49,744 bases of DNA. Origin: Planctomycetota bacterium. GTDB taxonomy: Bacteria > Planctomycetota > Planctomycetia > Planctomycetales > Planctomycetaceae. A model generated the notes under the pieces. It was not told the DNA's origin. It saw only the letters and a list, made by a program, of their open reading frames with translations, and made no database searches. The first letter of the stretch is position 1; each line of letters opens with the position of its first letter. Shown one piece after another: positions 16,621 through 25,200 of this stretch. Location of the stretch: positions 1 to 49,744 of the forward strand of contig JAQBVJ010000049.1 in the NCBI GenBank assembly GCA_027623235.1, read 5' to 3'. Position numbers and translations under genes: made by a program.

Positions 16621-16694
16621 TGGGCCGAACGGAGCGAGCCTCACCGTTGCTGTCCGAAATTACGCGATCAGTGGGGCTCGCTTCGCTCGACCCA
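16621..16694. repeat. Palindromic element at the 5-prime edge of the DUF1570 gene
   Basis: Imperfect inverted arms at 16621-16644 and 16671-16694 (20 of 24 positions pair; cores TGGGCCGAACGGAGCGAGCC and its near complement). The frame of the downstream DUF1570 gene is open through the whole element from an ATG at 16597, giving a translation of the type ERSEPHR...GSLRSTH. I recognise this peptide as the usual translation of a dispersed planctomycete repeat. It ends 10 bp before the preferred signal-peptide start at 16705. Confidence 0.8.
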
Positions 16695-16704
16695 TTCTGC
16701 GGTG

Positions 16705-17892
16705 ATGTTCGCGGCGGTGGTTCTGCTTGTCTCAGCAGTTTTGGCACTCGCCCCGAACGCGACTGCTCAGGACACACCTGCGACGCCATTACCGACCAGT
16801 GATCCTCTCGTCCGCGTTCGACTGCGTGACGCAGCCGACCAGGAGACGACAGTCGATGGCCGACTTCTGGTTCGGGCCAAAGACGGCGGACTTCTCGTCG
16901 AGGCCCGATCTGGCCGGCTTTGGACGGTGACGCCCGATCGTCTCGTTGAGGAGACGGCCGTCGAAGGAAAGTTGTTCTCTCCTCTCACGAAGGAAGAACT
17001 CGGCGAGCACTTGATCGAGGAACTACGCGAGGCCGGAAACAAAAGCGATTTTCTGATTCACACCACCGACCACTACGTCGTCTGCACGGACACGAGCCAG
17101 GCGTACGCTGAGTGGTGCGGTGGTCTGCTGGAGCGGTTGCACAAGGCCTTTGGCGTATTCTGGACGGCCAGAGATTTGGAAGTCCGAGAGCCGGAATTTC
17201 CGCTGCCTGTCGTGATCCTCAAAACGCAAACGGAATTCGCCGAGCTGGCAGCATTCGATCGAACTCCCGGATCGGCGAAAGGGGCCGGCTACTTTCTGAT
17301 CACCGGCAACCGAATCGTGCTCTACGACCTCACCGCGACCGAGCAACAGACACCTGCGAAAACGGTCTCTGACGTTTTCCGCCGAGTTCAATCGGTCCCG
17401 GGAAGTGTGGCGACCGTCGTTCACGAAGCGACTCATCAGATTGCGTTTAATTCGGGCCTCCACACTCGCTATGCGGACAACCCCATCTGGATGACCGAGG
17501 GAATGGCCATGTACTTCGAGACGCCAGACCTGAAGAGCCAACGCGGCTGGCAGACAATCGGCCGCCTGAACCGCCATCGTAAATCGCAATTTCTGGACTT
17601 CGTTGCGAAACGCCGCAAGGCAGATTCTCTGGAAAGCCTCATCGGCAGCGACGCGAGGTTCCGCGAGCCGGACACCCAACTCGACGCGTACGGCGAGGCG
17701 TGGGCGCTCAGCTACTTTCTGATCCGCACAAAACCGCGTCAGTACTCGGCGTGGCTCAAGCTGATTGCTGAGAAACCCCCGTTGCAGTTCGACTCGCCCG
17801 AGGAACGGTTGTCACTTTTTCTAAGTGAGTTCGGTGACGATCTTCCCGGACTCGACAAGCAGATGCTGGCGTGGATCCGCCGACAGAGATGA
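16705..17892 (+). CDS. Secreted DUF1570 (zincin-like) protein
   Basis: A 395-residue exported protein. A Sec signal peptide (MFAAVVLLVSAVLALAPNATAQ) starts at 16705. The central and C-terminal part is the DUF1570 domain with a zincin motif VVHEATHQI (His240, Glu241, His244) and a downstream glutamate candidate in WMTEGMAMYFE, so a metallopeptidase activity is plausible. An alternative ATG at 16597 overlaps the stop of the preceding gene (ATGA) and would add 36 residues, of which most come from a palindromic repeat; I judge that the repeat separates the genes and the true start is 16705 (or GTG 16702). Substrate unknown. Confidence 0.88.
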   Translation: MFAAVVLLVSAVLALAPNATAQDTPATPLPTSDPLVRVRLRDAADQETTVDGRLLVRAKDGGLLVEARSGRLWTVTPDRLVEETAVEGKLFSPLTKEELGEHLIEELREAGNKSDFLIHTTDHYVVCTDTSQAYAEWCGGLLERLHKAFGVFWTARDLEVREPEFPLPVVILKTQTEFAELAAFDRTPGSAKGAGYFLITGNRIVLYDLTATEQQTPAKTVSDVFRRVQSVPGSVATVVHEATHQIAFNSGLHTRYADNPIWMTEGMAMYFETPDLKSQRGWQTIGRLNRHRKSQFLDFVAKRRKADSLESLIGSDARFREPDTQLDAYGEAWALSYFLIRTKPRQYSAWLKLIAEKPPLQFDSPEERLSLFLSEFGDDLPGLDKQMLAWIRRQR

Positions 17893-18027
17893 GTGACTCG
17901 GTGTTCCCCGGAAATCCAGGACACCTTGATCAGCGTGTTGAGCGACAAAGTCCTGCACATTCCGGAACGTCATTCATCCCAGGAATTCGATCGTCGAAAG
18001 TTGTCCCGTCGAACACGAACTCAGTGA

Positions 18028-18732
18028 TCAGTGTGACGCCGGAATCTGCCAGATTCCCATTCGCGTGACTGCCACGTTTCCCGAATAACAGACGTGGACA
18101 TCGTTGCCTGGTGATCCTGGGCGAGCGTGATAATCACCGCAGTACTTCACTCCGGCTTCGTGCTCTTCAAACTCCATGTGGAGGTGCCCGGCCGCCGCGT
18201 CGCAGTCGATGAACTCTGGACGACGTTGCGACTCCGCCGGATTTGGCAGATTCACATTCCAGTACTCGCCTTCGTCGAGCTGCCGGGCGAGAAGCTGCTC
18301 CATCAATTCTGCTGAGAGAACACCAGCGCCAGACCAGTCGAACTCGCCGCCGGCTCGACGGTAATGGGAGATTGCAATCCCGGGTCGACCAAAGAGCGCT
18401 CCTTCACGAACAGCGGCGACGGTCCCTGACATGAAGACGTCGACTCCCAGATTTGCTCCGGCATTGATCCCGGCGAAAACCCAGTCGGCATCTGGAATGA
18501 GGCGAGACAGACCAACCCGCACACAATCTGCTGGAGTGCCGCCAATCGCCCAGCGCTGTGGTTCGGTTTTTCGGACGGAGATAATTCCGTCACTTGTCAC
18601 CTGGTGACCGCAACCGGAATGGGCTTCCTCGGGAGCAACGACATAGACGTCTCCAAACTTCGCTGCAACGCGAGCCAGCTCGGCGATGCCAGGAGCTTCA
18701 ATTCCGTCGTCGTTCGTTACCAGAATCTTCAT
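18028..18732 (-). CDS. surE: 5'/3'-nucleotidase SurE
   Basis: A 234-residue metal-dependent nucleoside monophosphate phosphatase, active in the cytoplasm. The metal site is visible: MKILVTNDDGIEAPG (Asp8, Asp9), the serine region EEAHSGCGHQVTS, and GINAGANLGVDVFMSGTVAAVREG with the asparagine ligand. GTPADCVRVGLSRL and SHYRR also fit. Length is at the short end of the family. It lies downstream of the three-gene exported cassette on the same strand, but an intrinsic terminator (18745-18776) immediately precedes its ribosome binding site, so it probably has its own promoter overlapping that region or depends on read-through. Confidence 0.95.
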   Translation of the reverse strand: MKILVTNDDGIEAPGIAELARVAAKFGDVYVVAPEEAHSGCGHQVTSDGIISVRKTEPQRWAIGGTPADCVRVGLSRLIPDADWVFAGINAGANLGVDVFMSGTVAAVREGALFGRPGIAISHYRRAGGEFDWSGAGVLSAELMEQLLARQLDEGEYWNVNLPNPAESQRRPEFIDCDAAAGHLHMEFEEHEAGVKYCGDYHARPGSPGNDVHVCYSGNVAVTRMGIWQIPASH

Positions 18733-18744
18733 GGGTCACCTATG

Positions 18745-18776
18745 AAAAAAGCAGCGACCCGTGACCGGGCCGCTGC
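18745..18776 (-). terminator. Rho-independent terminator after the cytochrome/WD40 gene
   Basis: On the minus strand an 11-bp stem with one mismatch (18766-18776 with 18751-18761, 4-nt loop) is followed by six T residues. It lies 25 bp after the stop of the WD40 gene and 13 bp before the surE start, so it should end the cassette transcript. Confidence 0.85.
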
Positions 18777-18800
18777 TTCGAAGATTACGCAATCTGCAGG

Positions 18801-21800
18801 CTACTTTCCTGCACTCGCCTGGGCTTCCTCCGGAACCGGGGGAGCGAAACTGTGCATCACTTGCCCGTTGGCTCCATTCCAGATTCGGACGACTCCGTCT
18901 TCACCCCCTGCCACGACAATGGTTTGATCCCGATTGGCGTCGGCCGAGTACATGAAGTCTGTTCCACCGGCAAAGCTGCGGAAGTTTGAGCCATTCGCCG
19001 CCGTGTGGAATTTAACCGTCTTGTCTCCTCCGCAACTGATGCAGTTGTCGGAGAGTCCAACGTAGTGAATCGAAGTGACCTGCTTCTGGTAATTCGCGAT
19101 CGTGCGAATCTGCTCGCCCGTCTCCACATTCCAGACTTTGATCGCGTTGTCGGCTCCGGCACTGACCAGTTGGCTGCCGTCTGCCTTCCAGGAAACGTCG
19201 AGGACGTGGTGAGTGTGGCCTTCAAACGACTTCACATGCTTGCCAGTGGCCACTTCATGAACCTTCACAAATTTGTCAGCGGCTCCAGAGACGATCTTCG
19301 TGCCGTCCTGCGAGAACTGCAGGCCGAAAATCGTATCGCTGTGAGCGTCCTCAATCGTCTTAACGATCGTTCGCTTTTCGACGTCCCAGATGTGCAGCTC
19401 GCCACTTCGAGACGGCTCACCGCCGCCCGTTGCCAGCTGCTTGCCATCTGGACTGAAGGCGAGCGAAAGAACTCGGAATTCAAACGGCGACATCCTGACG
19501 TCAAGCGGATCTTCGCCGGCGCCAAGTCGGGCAACAAGTTTCCACTCCGGGTTTGAGTCCCAGATGATCGCTTCCTGACCGTCGCTCGTACTGAGCAGCA
19601 GTCGGGCGTCCAGGAACGTCAGTGTTCGGACCGAGCTGCCGGCTCCGGCGAGCGTGTCGATCGCCTGTCCTGCGGTACCGTCCCAGATTTGGATTGTGCC
19701 ATCGTCAGTCGAAGTCGCGATTCGTTTGCCGTCTGTCGAAAAGGCAACCGCTGTGATGGGTTTCTCGGCAGCCTTCGTTCCCTCCTGGGCTTTCTTGAGG
19801 GCTTCTTCCATTGCCTTCTGGTGAGCCTGTGCAGCTTCAAGCTTCTTTTTTGCTTCCTCAAGGTCGACTTTGGCTTTCTCATCGGACTTCTTTGCGAGGT
19901 CAACACTTCGCACCGCCGACTTCTGAGCTTCTTCCTGCTTCTTGAGATCGTCGGTTGGCTTTGTCAGCGTATTGTCGGAATCGGTATCGACTTTCGTCTT
20001 TGCATCCGTAGCGGCCTTCACCTTGGCGAGAGCATCCACGTTGGCCTTCTCGGCAGCAGCGGCAGCTGATGTGGCAGCCGTTGTCGCTGCCTGACTGTCG
20101 GTCAGGACTTTCGCGGCTGCCGTCTGAGCGACGATTGCCTTGGCGAGAACATCGTCCGCCGCCTTCTTCGCTGCTTCCGCCTCGGTTGCCTGCTTCGCGA
20201 GATCGGCGTTCGTTTTGTCTGCATCGGCCGCCTTCTTCGCAGCATCGAGAGCCGCTTGAGCCTGCGTGACCGCCGCCGTCGCATCTGTCACGACTTTGTC
20301 AGCAGCGGTCTTCGCATCTGTTGCGGCTTTCTCTGCGGCCTGAGACTCAGTGAGTTTCTTCTTCGCTTGATCCGTTGCAGTCTGAGTCGCCTGCTGAGCA
20401 GTCGTCGCATCCGTCACAACTTTTGCCGCCGCCGCTTTTGCATCGTCCGCTTTTTTCTTCGCATCGTCGAATGCTTTTTTCGCTTTGACAACTTCCTCGT
20501 CAGCTTTTTTCTTATCTTCTTCAGCCTTCTTGACAGCTTCGGTCCGCTCCTTGTCATTTTTGTCGGCTGCCTTCTGAGCGGCATCAGCCAGAGCAGCCAG
20601 CTGCTTGGCGAGATCCTGATCTTCGAGTGCCAGCTTTTCGGCTCGCTGACTCTCAACGTGGCCGCGAAGCTCGGCGAGCTGTTTGCCCGCTGCGTCCCAC
20701 AGCTTCGCCGTGTTGTTGGAACTGCCCGTCAGAAACGCCAGGCCATCCGCGCGGCATGCGACCGAAACGACCGGTCCGCCGTGGGCGAGGGCCCGAATGG
20801 CACTGCCATTGTCAAGATTCCAGATGCGAGCGTTGCTGTCCGTTCCACCTGAGACGATCTGATTGGCCGTCGGCGTGGTACAGAGACAGGTCACTCCGGC
20901 GTGAGCAATTTCGTGAACCGGCTTCTCGCCACCTTCTGGTGTTTCTCCCTCTGGTGCGGCAAACGTCCAGACTCGAACCTTCGCGTCCGCGTGAGCTGAC
21001 ACAATCTGGGTTCCGTCGATTCTCAGTAGAACATCCGTGACAGGGGCCGCGGTTGTGATCTGCCGAACGGCCTGGCCGCTTTCGACCGACCACACCCGAA
21101 CCGTCTTATCTTCCGAGCCGGAGACGACGTGTTTCCCGTCAGTCGAGAAGCCAACGCCGGTGACAGCGGCCGTGTGTCCGTCGAGCGTCTTCACGACCGT
21201 GCCGTCAGCGGCTTTGCGAATCTGAATCTGGTTGGTCTTTGTGCCGACCGCAATCAGTCCGCTTGCGGCGTGAACAGCCGATGAGGCCGCGACGGCTCCC
21301 AGACCGATTTTCTGAGTCTGCACGTTGGCTGCCTGCTCCCAGAGCTTGACGACTCGGAAACCGGCCGATGCCAGCATTCGCTTCTGCGGGTGAAACGCGA
21401 GCGAGTGCACGAAGTCGCGATGAGCGGCTCCGTCGGGATACATCTTTTTTCCTTCGAACTCAATGTCATTCAGGCTGGGGTCGATCAGCCGGATTTCTTC
21501 ACCGCTGTGAACGTTAAAGACGAGAATCTGATTGGCTCGTCCAGCGGCAACCCGCTCACCCCATGGCGACAGCACGATGTCATAAATCGCGTTCATGCCT
21601 TTGGGGATTGGCTGCCAGTTGACGGTAATTCCACCCGTGTCTTCGGCACCTTTGGCGCCTTCTTCGATCCAGAGCCGCAGGACGCCAAGTTCCTTCGGGG
21701 TCAGCGCTGACGCTTCCACCTTGTTCGGCAGCGGCGGCATGTGGGGCGCCTTCTGCCGGGAGGCGACCTGGTAAAGCAGGCTGTCATCCGGTTTGCCTGG

Positions 21801-22061
21801 GACGATGGCCGGGCCACGTTTGCCGCCCTTGAGCATTTCCTCAGCGCTTTCAAGACTGAGTTTGCTCTCTTTGATCGCGTCGTTGTGACAGGCGATGCAG
21901 TTGATGTCGAGAATGTCAGCAATGTCCTCGGCATAGCTCACAGGCCGGCCCAGATTGACCTTCTCAGGTTCAATCGGCTTCCCGCCTTTGTTGTCCTGTG
22001 CGGAGACGAATGAAACGCTCATGAGCGAAACGAGTGTCAGAAGAGAAATTCGACGAGTCAT
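18801..22061 (-). CDS. Exported c-type cytochrome / WD40 protein with inserted coiled-coil module
   Basis: A 1086-residue protein. Order: signal peptide (MTRRISLLTLVSLMSVSFVSA); a planctomycete-type cytochrome domain with one CxxCH haem motif (CIACH, residues 55-59) and HMPP as distal Met candidate; WD40 blades from about residue 155 to 465; an Ala/Lys/Asp-rich helical insert at about 470-766; then further WD40 blades to the end (STSDGQEAIIWDS, SGAADKFVKVHEV, SAGADNAIKVWNV). The insert therefore interrupts the propeller between two blades. The ATG at 22061 has GAGG 6-7 bases upstream; a longer TTG start is less likely. It is the last gene of a minus-strand cassette and ends at a terminator. 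Role unknown; planctomycete gene sets of this kind are often proposed to act in polysaccharide or sulfated-substrate degradation, without proof. Confidence 0.92.
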   Translation of the reverse strand: MTRRISLLTLVSLMSVSFVSAQDNKGGKPIEPEKVNLGRPVSYAEDIADILDINCIACHNDAIKESKLSLESAEEMLKGGKRGPAIVPGKPDDSLLYQVASRQKAPHMPPLPNKVEASALTPKELGVLRLWIEEGAKGAEDTGGITVNWQPIPKGMNAIYDIVLSPWGERVAAGRANQILVFNVHSGEEIRLIDPSLNDIEFEGKKMYPDGAAHRDFVHSLAFHPQKRMLASAGFRVVKLWEQAANVQTQKIGLGAVAASSAVHAASGLIAVGTKTNQIQIRKAADGTVVKTLDGHTAAVTGVGFSTDGKHVVSGSEDKTVRVWSVESGQAVRQITTAAPVTDVLLRIDGTQIVSAHADAKVRVWTFAAPEGETPEGGEKPVHEIAHAGVTCLCTTPTANQIVSGGTDSNARIWNLDNGSAIRALAHGGPVVSVACRADGLAFLTGSSNNTAKLWDAAGKQLAELRGHVESQRAEKLALEDQDLAKQLAALADAAQKAADKNDKERTEAVKKAEEDKKKADEEVVKAKKAFDDAKKKADDAKAAAAKVVTDATTAQQATQTATDQAKKKLTESQAAEKAATDAKTAADKVVTDATAAVTQAQAALDAAKKAADADKTNADLAKQATEAEAAKKAADDVLAKAIVAQTAAAKVLTDSQAATTAATSAAAAAEKANVDALAKVKAATDAKTKVDTDSDNTLTKPTDDLKKQEEAQKSAVRSVDLAKKSDEKAKVDLEEAKKKLEAAQAHQKAMEEALKKAQEGTKAAEKPITAVAFSTDGKRIATSTDDGTIQIWDGTAGQAIDTLAGAGSSVRTLTFLDARLLLSTSDGQEAIIWDSNPEWKLVARLGAGEDPLDVRMSPFEFRVLSLAFSPDGKQLATGGGEPSRSGELHIWDVEKRTIVKTIEDAHSDTIFGLQFSQDGTKIVSGAADKFVKVHEVATGKHVKSFEGHTHHVLDVSWKADGSQLVSAGADNAIKVWNVETGEQIRTIANYQKQVTSIHYVGLSDNCISCGGDKTVKFHTAANGSNFRSFAGGTDFMYSADANRDQTIVVAGGEDGVVRIWNGANGQVMHSFAPPVPEEAQASAGK
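19986..20228 (-). repeat. Coil module copy A (in WD40 protein)
   Basis: An 81-codon stretch, residues 612-692 of the WD40 protein, beginning ADADKTNADLAKQATEAEAA. By hand alignment it matches copy B in the upstream gene at about 64 of 81 positions and copy C at about 60 of 81, without gaps. Similarity is also obvious at the DNA level. It is the best-conserved part of a helical region of about 300 residues. Confidence 0.85.
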
Positions 22062-22205
22062 CGGATACCTCAAAATCGCTTTCTGCCAACCGGTCTTCAG
22101 GTCAGCATCGGCAGGTTGAATTCGAGCAGCGTATTGTGCTGCTGGAGTCAGTTGTTAAATCGGGTCAGTTGTCAAATCGAGCCACAAACTTACCTGGCGA
22201 CATTA

Positions 22206-25200
22206 TTACTTGGCGACAGTAATCGTGACTGGCTGGTCAGCGGAAGTTGGACCATCCCAGTCGGCCGTTCCATGCACGACGGCGTACTGAATCGCTCCCT
22301 CGGTCGCATCGCCGCCGGCATTGACGACAAGCGTCGCCTCATTCTGATCGGCAGGAATCGTGACAGGTGCGGCTGTCAGTCCGGTCGCTGCCGGTGGGAG
22401 TCCCAGATTGACGGTTACGGGACCAGTGAATCCGTTGATCCTCGTCACGGTGACTTTGACTTCGAGCTTGGCGCCTCGCTTGAGTGCACCTCCGCCTGCC
22501 GGAGCCGCCGCCAGGGTAAAGGCACCCTTCTTAACCGTCACGATGATCGGTGTTGAGGGCGGAAAGTAATTCAGATTTGCGGCCTTGGCGGCTGCGGTGG
22601 CCGCAGTGAACTCGGCGTCAGCGGCCGTCTTTGCCGCTGTCACTGCTTTCAAATTATCGTCAGCTGTTTTCTTGTCGGCATCGGCCTTCGTTTTTGCATC
22701 GGTCGCGACTTTAACGGCTGCCAGGGCGTCTTCGTTCGCCTTCGTCGCGACCGCAGCGGCATCGGTCGCGGCTTTCGTGGCTGCCTGGGCGTCGGTCAGG
22801 ACTTTTGTTGCGGCTGTCTGCGCGGCTACTGCCGTGGTGAGGGCGGTGTCCGCTGCCTTCTTCGCGGCGTCTGCATCAGTCGCTTTCTTTGCGAGGTCCT
22901 GATTCGTCGCGTCGGCATCGGCGGCCTTCTTTGCCTCGTCGAGAGCCTTCTGAGCCGCGTCAGCTGCCGTTTTCGCATCTGTCGCTGCTTTGTCGGCTGC
23001 TGCCTTTGCATCGGCTGCGGTCTTCTCTGCGGCCTGACTGTCCGTGACCTTTTTCTGTGCCGCCGTGAGGGCCGTGAGAGTTGCCTTTTGAGCATTCATC
23101 GCATCGGTCAGTCCTTTGGCGCCGGCGGTCGCTGCCGTTGCGGACGTCTTCGCGGTTTCCGTCGCGACAGCAAGTGCCTTCACGGCCTCCTCCTGAGCCG
23201 TTTTTGCCCGGTCAACCCGCTCCGGATTCCTCGAATACGAGACCTGACCCTGACACTGCAGAAAGATGGTGTAGCTGCCCTCGGCGACGTTATTCGGCAT
23301 GAACAGTCGCAACAGAGCAGTGTCCTGCCCCTTCTCAATATCCTGCTTCTGGAACTGAGCATTCTTTGGCAGGTTCTGCACGTTGAGCGTGATCTTGTTG
23401 TCAAACCCGTTTCGTTTAGTGAGCTTCACAGGAATCAGCAGCTGCCCGTTGTGATTCAGAACTTCTCGATGAACGTCCGTCGTCACCTGGTACGGAGCCG
23501 CTTCGTCCATGACCGAAACCGCCAGCCCGCGAGTCAACCGTGACACAGCAGACTGCTGGGCCGTCCCGTTCCAGACGATCGTCGCGGTCCGAGCGTCACG
23601 AGTCACGTTTTTCGCTGCGGCATCACGAGCTTTCCTCGCGGTGGCAACTTCCGAATTCTTAGTTGCGACGAGGGCGTCGCCATCGGTTTTCGCTTTCGTT
23701 GCCGCGTTGAACGCGGCCAGGGCTTTGTCGTCTTCCGCCACAGCAGTCTTCTGTGCGGCTTCGGACTGCTTGAACGTTGCGGTCGCCTGAGCAAGCGTCT
23801 GAACCGTCTTCGCCTGCTCGACCGTCGCTTTCTGAGTTGCCTGGGCGGCCGCGGTCGAGGTTTGATCCGCCGCCGTCTTCGCATCCGCGGCGGTCTTGAC
23901 GTTCACCAGAGCTGCGGCATTTGCCTTCTCGGCGGCGGCGGCCGCGGTTGTGGCAGCGACTGTCGCGGCCTGACTATCCGTGAAGACCTTTACGGCTGCA
24001 GTCTGAGCAACCGTCGCCGTCGCGAGGACATCGTCGGCCGCCTTCTTTGCTGCTTCCGCTTCGGTTGCCTTCTTCGCGAGGTCGGCGTTGTCCTTGTCTG
24101 CTTCGGCTGCTTTCTTCGCCGCATCAAGTGCCGCTTGAGCCTGAGTGGCTGCTGCCTGCGCATCTGCCGCAGCCTTGTCGGCTGCCGTCTTTGCGTCGGC
24201 TGCGACTTTTTCTGCAGACTGGGCGTCAGTCAGATTCTTCTTCGCCGCGTCTGTTGCCGCCTGCGTCACCTTCTGGGCATTCGTTATATCCGTCACGGCT
24301 TTGTCCGCAGCGGCTTTCGCGTCGTCTGCTTTTTTCTGAGCAGCCTGAGCATCGGCGACCACTTTGTCTGCCTCAGTTTTCGCATCCGTCGCCGTCTTGA
24401 CAATGGCTGCATCCGCAGTGGCTTTGTCGTCGGCAACCTTGCGGGCTGCGGCCGCTTTGTCTTTCGGGTCGACTGTCTTCTGCAGAGCGTCGGCCAGCTT
24501 CGGCACGTTCGCGACGAGGGCTACGATCTGTTTGTCGAGATCGTCCACCGCTTTGACCTTTGCGAGGTCCTCGATCCGAGCCGCGCCCGTAATTTGAACC
24601 GACTGCTGGACGACCGGTTTGGAATCCTCTGCAGCCGTGAATACGAGCCACGCGTTGTTCTCGCCGGGGCCAATGCTGGCTCCCTTGCAGCTGATGCCAG
24701 TCGGAAGACCCGTCGCAGTGACATCGATCGTCCCGTCGAAACCGTGCCGCCGGATGGCCGCGACCTGAACGTGCAGGTTGTCCCCGCGACGAAGGCTGAG
24801 TGACCACGTCTGATACCCGGCTGCCACGTTCTGCAGTGGTGCGGGCGGAATCACAACGAGACGGAAGTCCTGAGTTTCTTCACGGATCGCAAGATGATAG
24901 TAGAGGTCGTCTGAGCCGCGTGCTTCGAAGTACCGGTCTCGAAGAGTGATGCGATAGGTCGCGTCGGCGGGAACGGCAAAGCGATAAGAAATGTCGTCGT
25001 GGTTCGTGTCGAACAGGTTGGCGTCGAGAGCGTTCACCACCGTGTCGTCCACTGTGGCTCGACGAGTCAGCGTTTCTGTGCCGTCGTCCTTCTTCGTGAC
25101 CTGATCAATCATCAGGTAAGGATCGGCCCGACTGCCGAGCTGCTGAGCAAACACGTCTACCCAGAGGACCTGCCCGGCTTTGGCTTCAAACTCGAAGCGG

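Noticed and set aside
22566..24578. Direct-repeat pattern that might be taken for a CRISPR or VNTR array
   Set aside because: The repeats are irregular, in frame and encode a heptad-like helical protein. There are no constant repeats with unique spacers and no cas genes.
23862..24803. A 313-codon plus-strand frame, Gly/Arg/Cys-rich
   Set aside because: It is the reverse of the low-complexity coil DNA. GCC/GTC-rich codons leave most frames open, so length is not evidence.
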